8,503 bases of DNA from Pyrodictium sp. (GCA_015662475.1 DQUB01000066.1:1-8503); one strand, 5' to 3'. Positions 1 through 7,389 are shown, numbered from the stretch's first letter. The notes: generated by a model from the sequence alone, not told the origin. Translations and numbers: made by a program.

Positions 1-423
1 AGGCAGAAGAAGGTCACCATAGTATATACAATGGATACACACTATCCAGGTGACCTAGAATTCAAGGACTGGGGCCAGCATGCTCTGAAAAATAGTTGGG
101 GTTGGAAAATAGTAGATGAACTGAAACCTGAGCCAGAAGACATAATCATCGAGAAGCCGCGTTTCGACGCTTTCTACAACACAATGCTGGACGATATACT
201 ACGTGCTAAAGGAATAGAAAACCTAGTCGTAGTTGGCACAGTTGCAAACATCTGTGTGTTAGCAACAATCATGGGAGCCTACATGAGAGGATATCGCGTG
301 TATGTACCAATAAACGCGATAGCTTACATTGACGAGTTTTCGCTATATGTGTCGCTCTACCAGGCTACAAAGATTTATAGAGCAACACTTATTGAAAAGG
401 CCGAAAACGTTGAATTTGAGTAG
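1..423 (+). CDS. Isochorismatase-family cysteine hydrolase (nicotinamidase-like), 3' part
   Basis: The reading frame is open from base 1, so the N-terminus lies outside the window; an internal ATG at 31 is unlikely to be the true start. Counting from that ATG, the visible part shows nicotinamidase-type metal ligands: Asp2 and His4 in MDTHYPGD, then His17 in WGQHAL. Lys42 in EKPRFDAFYN fits the catalytic lysine, and Cys75 in GTVANICV fits the nucleophilic cysteine after the family's cis-peptide bond. The catalytic aspartate would be upstream and is not visible. Nicotinamidases convert nicotinamide to nicotinic acid for NAD salvage in the cytoplasm. Other members hydrolyse isochorismate or other amides; the Asp-x-His plus His set favours a metal-binding amidase. 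It is first in a plus-strand group with the small membrane protein 28 bases downstream. The family call is firm, the substrate is not. Confidence 0.85.
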   Translation, partial: RQKKVTIVYTMDTHYPGDLEFKDWGQHALKNSWGWKIVDELKPEPEDIIIEKPRFDAFYNTMLDDILRAKGIENLVVVGTVANICVLATIMGAYMRGYRVYVPINAIAYIDEFSLYVSLYQATKIYRATLIEKAENVEFE

Positions 424-451
424 CTATAACAACCAATTGTGGTGCAGTGCT

Positions 452-634
452 ATGCCAGCTGTGGGCATATTAGAGACATTAATATTTTATTTCGCAATAA
501 TTATAGTAGCATACATTTTATCTCAAGTGATCTCTGATAGAACTCCTATCAAAGTTGCACTAATAGCAACAATTGCATCAGCAGTAGCACAGCTATTAGT
601 CTCTGGCGTAGAACGTATTATAGTTTTACCCTAG
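452..634 (+). CDS. Small two-helix membrane protein, unknown function
   Basis: I do not recognise this 60-residue protein. It contains two hydrophobic segments, roughly residues 5-25 (ILETLIFYFAIIIVAYIL) and 35-52 (VALIATIASAVAQLLV), separated by a short polar turn SDRTPIK, so it is probably a hairpin in the membrane. The ATG at 452 is chosen because GGTG at 441-444 sits 7 bases upstream. The same frame is open further 5', but that extension would run through the preceding hydrolase gene in another frame and has no such signal. It lies 28 bases after the hydrolase and 12 bases before the methyltransferase, so all three are probably co-transcribed. Composition and position suggest a real gene, but short hydrophobic ORFs are easily over-called. 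Confidence 0.6.
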   Translation: MPAVGILETLIFYFAIIIVAYILSQVISDRTPIKVALIATIASAVAQLLVSGVERIIVLP

Positions 635-646
635 GGTAGAGCTGAC

Positions 647-1222
647 GTGAGTTATGAGGATAGAATGCATATAGATTTTTTGGAATTAGGTGAATCGATA
701 AATCTTTTGCTCAGTCTACCGACGCTTGTGGAAGATGGGGATCAAAGACCATGTCTACTTTCACCTTATGCACCAACAGATGGTAGTGTAGAATCGTCAA
801 TAATCTCTATTCTTGCAGCGATACTTGCTAGGTTTTCGAGAAATGGTAGACAGCCAATATACTATGAGCCTGGCTGTGGAGATGCGCGTGTTTCAGCTAA
901 GGTAGCACAAGCTTCTAAAGCTTATGTTGTCTGTTTGGAGCTTGATGTGAACTTGCTAGAGGCTGGTATTAAAAAGCATAGACATTGGCTTGTAGACTAC
1001 ATTGTGGGTGATCTTGCAACGTTTAAACCTAGAAAAGTTGATGTTGCATATGCCTACTTACTACCTAACGCGGTGAGAATCGTACTAGATGTTGTAGAAC
1101 CAACTGTACTCGTATCGCTTGACTATCCCGCGACACGCAACGATCCTAGAGAATGTGCAGAGGTTAAAGTAGCTGAGTATAGGACAGCCTACGTATATGT
1201 GGTGGGCAAAAAATCTAGTTAG
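647..1222 (+). CDS. Class I SAM-dependent methyltransferase, aKMT (protein-lysine methyltransferase)-like
   Basis: The protein has 191 residues from the GTG at 647. An ATG at 665 (residue 7) has the better ribosome-binding site, GAGG at 656-659, and may be the real start. It shows the class I Rossmann pattern: motif I YYEPGCGDAR (residues 72-81) for SAM binding, an acidic ligand for the ribose in CLELD (96-100), the GD pair at 121-122, and a motif IV-like DVAYAYLLPNA (132-142). The SPYAPT segment before motif I and the AYVYVVGKK C-terminus recall, from memory, the small crenarchaeal lysine methyltransferase aKMT, which methylates many proteins including chromatin proteins. That assignment is inference; a generic methyltransferase is the safe call. 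No DNA- or RNA-binding domain is visible. The gene meets pstS tail-to-tail with a 4-base overlap of the stop codons. Confidence 0.8.
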   Translation: MSYEDRMHIDFLELGESINLLLSLPTLVEDGDQRPCLLSPYAPTDGSVESSIISILAAILARFSRNGRQPIYYEPGCGDARVSAKVAQASKAYVVCLELDVNLLEAGIKKHRHWLVDYIVGDLATFKPRKVDVAYAYLLPNAVRIVLDVVEPTVLVSLDYPATRNDPRECAEVKVAEYRTAYVYVVGKKSS

Positions 1223-2301
1223 CCACATTCTACCAGTTTTGCTGCTTCAACAACAACGTTTCTAAGCTCATGTGGTAGTGGTGCATACCCCTCAGGCAGT
1301 GTGTTTTGGCCTTCTAACCCGATAAACTTTATGAATTCTTTTAATGCTTCACATTTACTCTTATCTGCCACCTTTTTCCACACTATCATGTACGATGGTG
1401 TTGATATAGGATATGCACCTTGAACCTTTGCATAGACTATGTTGTAACTTACATTGGTCCAATCATCCAATGGCGACAACATCTCTACAATTCTTGCAGC
1501 TTTAGTAATCGACTCTTGAGTTGGCAATATAAACTCGCCTAGAGGATTCTGTATGCGTGCATATGGGAGATTATTTGCTAATGCATAGGCTAGCTCAACA
1601 TAACCAATACTATATGGCGTGGTTTTTATGACCTGCACGACACCAGCATTTCCTTTCGCGCCTATGCCGCGCCCAATTTTATCAACAGGCCATTCTACAG
1701 TTTTTCCAACACCAACAAGCTGTTTCCAGCGTGGATAAGATTTAGCTAGAAATAGTGTAAACACTTGTGTTGAACCACTTGAATCGCTACGATGAACTGC
1801 TATTATTTCGCGATGTGGTAGTTTTGCGGCTACTGCAGGGTTCAATCTTTTTATTTCGGGATCATCCCAATATCTTATTTCACCCAAATAGATTTTCGCA
1901 AGGATTTCTCCAGTCAAATTAAGATGTACACCATTTATCTCAGGAACATTATACACTACAGCGATAGCACCTAACACTATTGGAAATTGTAGTACTTTAC
2001 CACGGTACTCTAGCCACTTCTCCTTGGGCAATGGAGGGTCAGAACATGCAAAGTCGACAAGTTTGTTGAAGAAATCGCTTAACCCCTTGCCACTACCACC
2101 TCCAGCATACTCTATGACAACATTGGGATTCTTCACACTAAACTTTTTAATCCACATATCCATTGCAGGTCTTACAAAAGTTGATCCACTACCCAATAGC
2201 TTTACCTGTTTACTCTTAGGCGTAAAAGTGAGATAAGCTGCGACAACAATTACGACTGCTATTATTATTATCGTGATGGCCAAAACTGTTTTGTGTTGCA
2301 C
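1219..2301 (-). CDS. pstS: Phosphate ABC transporter substrate-binding protein PstS
   Basis: This 360-residue periplasmic-binding-type protein captures phosphate outside the cell for a PstCAB importer. Residues 5-25 form a long hydrophobic segment (VLAITIIIIAVVIVVAAYL) with no lipobox cysteine, so it is probably anchored by an uncleaved N-terminal helix. Phosphate-site motifs match PstS: GSGSTF (37-42), GGGSGKG (67-73), DFACSD (83-88) and HRSDSSGS (170-177). These correspond to the Thr/Phe, Ser, Asp and Arg-x-x-x-Ser-Gly-Thr ligands of the E. coli protein, with Ser177 in place of the final Thr. SIGYVELAYA (231-240) is also typical. The start is GTG, with GGTGA at 2306-2310 four bases upstream. 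No pstC, pstA, pstB or phoU lies beside it in this window. Its 3' end overlaps the convergent methyltransferase by 4 bases. Confidence 0.93.
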   Translation of the reverse strand: MQHKTVLAITIIIIAVVIVVAAYLTFTPKSKQVKLLGSGSTFVRPAMDMWIKKFSVKNPNVVIEYAGGGSGKGLSDFFNKLVDFACSDPPLPKEKWLEYRGKVLQFPIVLGAIAVVYNVPEINGVHLNLTGEILAKIYLGEIRYWDDPEIKRLNPAVAAKLPHREIIAVHRSDSSGSTQVFTLFLAKSYPRWKQLVGVGKTVEWPVDKIGRGIGAKGNAGVVQVIKTTPYSIGYVELAYALANNLPYARIQNPLGEFILPTQESITKAARIVEMLSPLDDWTNVSYNIVYAKVQGAYPISTPSYMIVWKKVADKSKCEALKEFIKFIGLEGQNTLPEGYAPLPHELRNVVVEAAKLVECG

Positions 2302-2348
2302 AATTTCACCACGTACAAGACGTACTGTAGGGTGTTAAGTGGATAATC

Positions 2349-2356
2349 TTTTAAAA
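2349..2356 (-). promoter_or_regulatory. Probable TATA box for pstS
   Basis: On the minus strand this reads TTTTAAAA, about 48 bases upstream of the GTG start. Archaeal transcription normally begins about 25 bases downstream of the TATA box, which would leave a leader of roughly 20-25 bases that includes the GGTGA ribosome-binding site. This gives pstS its own promoter, separate from the oxidoreductase genes upstream. No operator was recognised. Confidence 0.5.
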
Positions 2357-2394
2357 CTATATAGCAGTACATAGTCTTAAAATCCGCGAGTTGA

Positions 2395-3114
2395 TTAGGG
2401 GTGGTTAGCATGTCTTAAAAATTCTTTGTCGAAATCGAGCCATAGCGTTAAAGCTTTAACAATATGCTTGTAGAAATCTAGTCTAGACCTACTTTCAACA
2501 CACTTGCACAGTTTATTTACCCATTCTAAATGTGTGCTAAGGAACGTCTTTTCCTTCTCAACAACGTTCATAGCATCCTTAACCTTCCCATCAACTAAAA
2601 GTTTGTACTCTTTAGTAGCTAGATAGTGCATGAATTCAAGTTCCACAACTAGATGGTCTGGTGGATATTTTTGGTATTCGAGGCCTTCGGAACGATATTG
2701 TTCCTCTAAATTTAGAAGAAGGAGTAACCCTGGCATTGTCACTACCATGTTTGGAGTAAACTGTTTAACTTCTAGACTGGCTTCGCCTCCTCTAAACGCT
2801 ATTTCTCTGAGAGGACAAGGTGGTTCTGGTACTCCAAGCTCAAAAAGTGATACATATTCAGCCTGAAACATATCTCTACCAAGCCTACCAAGTTCTCTTT
2901 CTAAAACTTTTTCAGCACTTTTTAACTCGTTGACAACTTTGGCAAGTTTGTCATTTTTAAGGTTACTATGCAAGTTTCTAACCACTATCGCAACATCATT
3001 AATGAGAAGAGGAAGTTTATCTACATCATCATCGTAGGGGTAGTCAACAAGTCGCGAAAATCCGTAATAGATTAGTGAACGTAACTTAGCCTTTTCAGCG
3101 TTGTAGTATGACAT
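2395..3114 (-). CDS. TorD/NarJ-family molybdoenzyme assembly chaperone
   Basis: This 239-residue, mainly helical cytoplasmic protein carries the TorD-superfamily signatures. These are EYVSLFELGVPEPPCPL (residues 86-102, matching the family's EY-x-x-LF...PPCP element), PPDHLVVELEFMHYLA (151-166, the PDH-x-x-x-ELEF motif) and FLSTHLEWV (191-199). Such chaperones bind the Tat signal or N-terminus of a molybdenum-enzyme catalytic subunit, help cofactor loading and hold back export until folding is complete. The partner is most likely the Tat-bearing alpha subunit encoded upstream on the same strand. The start ATG has GAGGG at 3121-3125, six bases away. A 64-base gap with oligo-T runs and a TATA-like box separates it from the Fe-S gene, so it may also have its own promoter. 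The individual subfamily (TorD, DmsD, NarJ) cannot be decided by eye. Confidence 0.88.
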   Translation of the reverse strand: MSYYNAEKAKLRSLIYYGFSRLVDYPYDDDVDKLPLLINDVAIVVRNLHSNLKNDKLAKVVNELKSAEKVLERELGRLGRDMFQAEYVSLFELGVPEPPCPLREIAFRGGEASLEVKQFTPNMVVTMPGLLLLLNLEEQYRSEGLEYQKYPPDHLVVELEFMHYLATKEYKLLVDGKVKDAMNVVEKEKTFLSTHLEWVNKLCKCVESRSRLDFYKHIVKALTLWLDFDKEFLRHANHP

Positions 3115-3146
3115 ATGTCTCCCTCAAAGCAGGGAAAACGTTGCTG

Positions 3147-3157
3147 ATTTTAATAAA
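3147..3157 (-). promoter_or_regulatory. Possible TATA box for the TorD-family gene
   Basis: The minus strand reads TTTATTAAAAT about 33-43 bases before the chaperone ATG, at a plausible distance for a very short leader containing GAGGG. AT-rich sequence here makes a chance match likely, and the site partly overlaps the T-run proposed as a terminator. Confidence 0.35.
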
Positions 3158-3178
3158 AAAGGTTAAGTTTTGAAAAAA
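3155..3178 (-). terminator. Possible oligo-T terminator after the Fe-S subunit gene
   Basis: On the minus strand two runs of six T (3178-3173, directly after the TGA stop, and 3160-3155) follow the Fe-S gene. Archaeal RNA polymerase can terminate at oligo-T tracts without a hairpin. If used, part of the alpha-beta transcript would end before the chaperone gene. No stem-loop was seen. Confidence 0.35.
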
Positions 3179-4132
3179 TCATATCTTCCAAGTTGGATAT
3201 CCTGTTAATACGCGTATAAGTTTAGAATTAAGCCCTTTAGCCCTTTCTGCCTCCAAGACTTTCTTTACTCTGCGCCACTCCTTACCAAATAGTAGGTCTA
3301 AGTACTTCTCATCATATCTTGCTCTACCATCTGGTCTTGGCGGGTCTAGTACTGGTGGAATGTAGAACACTCTAGGTCTAACACCATACTTTTTCGCTAA
3401 CTCGGGTAGCAAGGGTAGCGCTACCTTATACTCTACCAATATAACATATACTGGACTGTCTTTATCTTCGATACGACCGAAGTATACTGCTTTTTGTGGA
3501 CATGATCTAACACATATTGGTGGTTCGCCCTTCTCAAGTAGGGGGGCGCAAAAGATACATTTACTTGGGTGTTTTTCGACAGGATTCCAGAACATCCTCG
3601 CATAGGGGCATGCTTTTACACATTCCATGCAACTACCACACAATGTTGGATTTACAAGCACAATTCCATCTTCTCGCTTAACTATTGCTGTACCAGGCAT
3701 TGGGCAAACTCTTAGACATACTGGATTATCGCAATGCATACACTGTATTGGTAAGTAGAAATACCATGCGTCTTCAGGCTTTGTGCCAGTGCCTATGTCC
3801 CAGTCCCAATTAGGTCCATATTTTGGTATTGGTTCTGGTATGATTTTTGCTGGTATTTCGTCTGTTGGATTGTTGAATAATTTTTCATATGGGAAACGCA
3901 CTTTAACTTCATAATCATCCTCTGTTACAGGTTCACCTCTCAACTTCTTTTCAAGCCATCCTCTTGGATAGCCTCTTCCAGGTCTTGTTTCCACAATTCT
4001 CCACCAAATATGATATGTGCCTGGTCTTTCAAAGTTCCAAAACACTTTACACGTTATAGTACAAGCCTGACAGCCTATACACTTGTTCAAATCTATTACC
4101 ATGACCCAACCTTTTCTTGGGAGTTCAACCAT
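3179..4132 (-). CDS. Fe-S (beta) subunit of a NarH-like type II molybdoenzyme
   Basis: This 317-residue electron-transfer subunit has sixteen cysteines in four groups: C18/21/24/28 (CIGCQACTITC), C131/134/139/143 (CMHCDNPVCLRVC), C165/168/171/175 (CGSCMECVKAC) and C192/195/207/211. This predicts four [4Fe-4S] clusters in two ferredoxin-like domains. KREDGIVLV (152-160), KYGPNWDWDIG (104-114) and PRVFYIPP (253-260) resemble NarH and other type II beta subunits (EbdB, SerB, DdhB). NarH has Trp where Cys168 stands, giving a [3Fe-4S] cluster there. No signal peptide is seen, so it would be exported folded onto the alpha subunit. The start ATG has AGGTGG at 4139-4144, six bases upstream; an alternative ATG at 4102 has a weaker site. 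The gene lies 50 bases after the alpha gene, so they probably form one operon. Confidence 0.92.
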   Translation of the reverse strand: MVELPRKGWVMVIDLNKCIGCQACTITCKVFWNFERPGTYHIWWRIVETRPGRGYPRGWLEKKLRGEPVTEDDYEVKVRFPYEKLFNNPTDEIPAKIIPEPIPKYGPNWDWDIGTGTKPEDAWYFYLPIQCMHCDNPVCLRVCPMPGTAIVKREDGIVLVNPTLCGSCMECVKACPYARMFWNPVEKHPSKCIFCAPLLEKGEPPICVRSCPQKAVYFGRIEDKDSPVYVILVEYKVALPLLPELAKKYGVRPRVFYIPPVLDPPRPDGRARYDEKYLDLLFGKEWRRVKKVLEAERAKGLNSKLIRVLTGYPTWKI

Positions 4133-4182
4133 TGTGGACCACCTATACGGAGTTTGAGAGGGTTTTTGAAAAGCGAAAAATG

Positions 4183-7100
4183 TTAGCCCTTGTACTTTTC
4201 AACCTCCACGCTAGTGTCACATTCGTTTCCAGTTACACCCCAAAGGTTCCAGCCATACTTGAGATGGTAGAATGGCGGATTTGGTTCTTCGGGATAGACT
4301 ATGGCTTGTGTTGGCTTTGGACGTATTGGTGTAACACCATTAAACCATCCCTTTATGAAAGTTGTCATTTCGGCGCCATTAGCTATCCAAACTTCACCTG
4401 GTTTAACTGTTGGCGATACTCTAGCTATTGCAACCACTTCGCCATAGATGTTGTAGGCTCTTACTAGGTCGCCATCCTTAATACCACGTTTTGCAGCATC
4501 TTCTGGGTTAATCGATATTACAGCCATGTACCTTTGCAATCTTAGCAGTAGGTCCATGTCTCTGAATGTAGAGTGTGTACCCCATCTTTCGTGTGGTGTA
4601 TTCAGCTTTAATGGTGCTGGTCTACCGTCTGGTAGTGGATCTACTTCTGGCTCTTTGTATGTTGGCAACTCTTCGCCTAGCGCTAGGAAGTAGCTATGAT
4701 CGATGTAGAATTGTTGTCTTCCTGTTAACGTTTTACCGCCTTTAGGTATAACACCAAGGTACCTTGATATGAATAGTTTTGGCACTTTAACACCGCCTGG
4801 CAATATCTCGGTCTCGTAGTGCATTTTGCCGCCAGCAGGCCATGGTATCTTTTGTTCGACATTATCTCTCCAAGCAACATTTGGTCTTGGCCTAGTCTGA
4901 GCTGCTGGGAATGGTAGTGGGTGTTGCTTTATGAGTTCTAGTAAACCTGCAATGTAGCCATCTACATCGCCTTTGAATAGCTTCTCCTCTATCAACTTTC
5001 TAACTTCAGGTGCCAATTGATGTTTGTATTTCTCATAGCCTTTAGGATCTGGGTACATTACTGGACTATTCTTCAGTATGAAGTGTGCAGCCATTTCTGG
5101 CGTCTCTAGACAACCTTCTACACACTTGTCCTTGAAATATGGGTTCTCTCTACATGCAGCGTCGATGAACTCTTCGTATATCTTGCTATAGTCACGCACT
5201 ATCTTATACTTTGTATCATAGAACCTTACACCGCCTCTTCTCCTGGCTTCCTTGGAAATGGCCTTTGCCAATTCCTTGAACACGTAGAAGTCTGGTTTAG
5301 CTTCACCTAGCGGTGGTACTACTTCGTTGAGTGCTTGTATGTAGACGTGCATTGGTGTTGTTTCGATATCGAACTTCTCATACCAGGTTGCTGCCGGCAA
5401 TACGTAGTCCGCGAATAAAGCTGTTGTACACATTCTAAAGTCTATAACTACAACTAGTTCTAGCTTCTTTGGATCGGAGAACCATTCGAGAACCTTGAAA
5501 CCACCTTTAGCCTGGTTTAGGAAGTTGCCACGCCATATGATCATTGCACGTGGTCTACGTGGCGGCTTGGGATAGAGTGGAACCCATCCTTTGGCAAGCG
5601 CTTTGAGAATCAGATAGTTCCTATAACCTCTCACATCCCTAGGATCAGCGCTTACAGGTTCCTCGAATTTACCCGGTAGAGGTCCTGGTAGCTTTTTCAG
5701 TCTACCAGCCTCAATATCCCTAACTATCTCATCTAATGTCTTGCCTAAACGCCATAGCTCTGTGTAATAGTGAACCCATACGAACAAAGTTGTATTTTGA
5801 GGTCTAGTCTTCAATATACGACCGTACTTGCCAAGACCCTTTAACCATACTTTGTACTGGCCTGTGTACTGGTTGAAACCTGAGCCTGGATAACCAATAT
5901 TGCCGGTTAGCGCAAGTAATAATATCATCGACCTATTATTGAGATCGTTGTTGTACCAGTGGTTAGTACCTCCACCCTCAATTATCATTGTTGGCTTGGT
6001 CTTTGCAATCTCCTCTGCCAACTTCTTAATCTTCTCTGCTGGTACGCCAGTAATCTTCTCAGCCTTCTCTAGAGTTAGGTCTGCCAGCTTCTCTTTCAAC
6101 AGTCTAAAGACAGTCTTTACTTTAACTCGACGCCCATCTTTTAGCGTTACTTCCCACTCTCCATCTAGCACTGGCTCGATACCATATTTGCGGTAGTCGA
6201 GGTCTCGATCATCAGCCATACAACCTGGTGCAACAACAGGCCTATTAGTTTTAGCATCCCACATGTAGACCTTGAATGGGCTTCCCCCCTCCTTAAGATC
6301 GCTTTCTCTCAAGAACCTCCTATTATCTTCTCTAACAAGTATTGGTAGATCAGTGTACATCTTCACATATTCTTCATCGTAAAGCTTGTTGTCTATTATA
6401 TACTTGACCATTGCGAGAGCTAGTGCGGCATCAGTGCCAGGTCTAACGCTTATAAACTCGTCAGCAAGTCTTGCAGTTGCATTGTAATCAGTGCCTATGT
6501 AGACTATCTTTGTACCCCTATACTTGGCTTCAGCTAGGAAGTGTGCTGCTGCAATTCTACTCTCAGCTACATTTGCACCCCAAACTATTATCAGTTTGGC
6601 GTTAAGCCAGTCAGCCTCTTCACTTTCCTCTGTTTGCGTACCCCAAGTCATTGGCTCGCCTGGTGGAAGGTCACAATACCAATCGTAGAAGCTAAGTGGG
6701 CCGGAAGCGCCTAGGAGATTGGCAAGTCTATAGCCAGCACCTGCAGAAACATAGCTAAATGCAGGGATTGGAGAGAAGAAGACTATTACTTCACCAGCAT
6801 CTTTACCTCCAGTCTTTCTAGCCTCGTCAACAACAATATCAATTATTTTTGAGGCAATCTCTTGAAGTGCTTGTTCCCAGGTTATCCTCTTAAACTTTCC
6901 AGAGCCTCTCGGTCCCACACGCTTGTAGGGAAACAGTATCCTCATAGGACCATATATGTAGCGTACAAAAGAGGCTCCACGTGCACAACCTCTAGGGTTG
7001 TAGTACTTGCCCATAACCTTATCGTATGCGTCATAGTCTGCAGCTTGCTGCAACCCAATAATAGTTTTACCTCTAATATAGGCAAGCCAACCACAAGCTT

Positions 7101-7350
7101 GTGTACAATTTCCAGCACAAGTACTTCTAGCAATACGATCATAACTAATCATGCTACCCCAATAGGATACGACATTCTGTGCTATCCTACGCTCTCTTGC
7201 AGCATTGAAAAATGAAAGTACAGCTTTACCCTTCTCAACACTTTTTGCAACAGAAGCCAATACTGTAAGAGCAACACCAGCCGAAACAGCCTTCAGAAAC
7301 TCTCTTCGAGTAACTTTTAACTCGTCCTTGACTTTATCTACGCTTCCCAC
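4183..7350 (-). CDS. Tat-exported molybdopterin oxidoreductase, NarG-like type II (alpha) subunit
   Basis: The 1055-residue catalytic subunit binds Mo- or W-bisMGD and one Fe-S cluster. A twin-arginine motif TRREFLK (14-20) plus a hydrophobic stretch (21-34) directs export. Fe-S ligands are C78, C82, C86 and C122. NPRGCARGASF (118-128), FYDWYCDLPP (221-230) with D227 matching the NarG Mo-ligand Asp222, TWGTQTEESEEADW (235-248), GGGTNHWYNNDLN (459-471) and DYVLPAATWYEK (648-659) follow NarG closely. The C-terminal part (about 880-1035) fits the dinucleotide-binding domain. Length lies between NarG (about 1250) and the shorter SerA/PcrA/EbdA enzymes (about 900-980). The start is GTG with GGTGA at 7359-7363; an in-frame TGA lies two codons upstream. 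The Fe-S and chaperone genes follow, but no membrane anchor. The substrate is unknown: nitrate, selenate, (per)chlorate, or an oxidative substrate as in ethylbenzene or DMS dehydrogenase. Confidence 0.93.
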   Translation of the reverse strand: MGSVDKVKDELKVTRREFLKAVSAGVALTVLASVAKSVEKGKAVLSFFNAARERRIAQNVVSYWGSMISYDRIARSTCAGNCTQACGWLAYIRGKTIIGLQQAADYDAYDKVMGKYYNPRGCARGASFVRYIYGPMRILFPYKRVGPRGSGKFKRITWEQALQEIASKIIDIVVDEARKTGGKDAGEVIVFFSPIPAFSYVSAGAGYRLANLLGASGPLSFYDWYCDLPPGEPMTWGTQTEESEEADWLNAKLIIVWGANVAESRIAAAHFLAEAKYRGTKIVYIGTDYNATARLADEFISVRPGTDAALALAMVKYIIDNKLYDEEYVKMYTDLPILVREDNRRFLRESDLKEGGSPFKVYMWDAKTNRPVVAPGCMADDRDLDYRKYGIEPVLDGEWEVTLKDGRRVKVKTVFRLLKEKLADLTLEKAEKITGVPAEKIKKLAEEIAKTKPTMIIEGGGTNHWYNNDLNNRSMILLLALTGNIGYPGSGFNQYTGQYKVWLKGLGKYGRILKTRPQNTTLFVWVHYYTELWRLGKTLDEIVRDIEAGRLKKLPGPLPGKFEEPVSADPRDVRGYRNYLILKALAKGWVPLYPKPPRRPRAMIIWRGNFLNQAKGGFKVLEWFSDPKKLELVVVIDFRMCTTALFADYVLPAATWYEKFDIETTPMHVYIQALNEVVPPLGEAKPDFYVFKELAKAISKEARRRGGVRFYDTKYKIVRDYSKIYEEFIDAACRENPYFKDKCVEGCLETPEMAAHFILKNSPVMYPDPKGYEKYKHQLAPEVRKLIEEKLFKGDVDGYIAGLLELIKQHPLPFPAAQTRPRPNVAWRDNVEQKIPWPAGGKMHYETEILPGGVKVPKLFISRYLGVIPKGGKTLTGRQQFYIDHSYFLALGEELPTYKEPEVDPLPDGRPAPLKLNTPHERWGTHSTFRDMDLLLRLQRYMAVISINPEDAAKRGIKDGDLVRAYNIYGEVVAIARVSPTVKPGEVWIANGAEMTTFIKGWFNGVTPIRPKPTQAIVYPEEPNPPFYHLKYGWNLWGVTGNECDTSVEVEKYKG

Positions 7351-7389
7351 TATTCACATCACCATCATGATTTGTATGGAAAAACTATT

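Noticed and set aside
329..451. N-terminal extension of the small membrane protein back to an ATG at 329
   Set aside because: It would overlap the hydrolase by about 95 bases in another frame and adds a polar, unrelated stretch; the ATG at 452 has a GGTG site.
2024..2866. Plus-strand open frames at 2024-2236 and 2630-2866
   Set aside because: Both are antisense shadows of pstS and the chaperone gene, whose family motifs are clear.
4117..4467. Open frame of 116 residues on the plus strand
   Set aside because: It lies antisense to the well-supported 3' end of the alpha subunit and the start of the Fe-S gene; its composition is that of a shadow frame.
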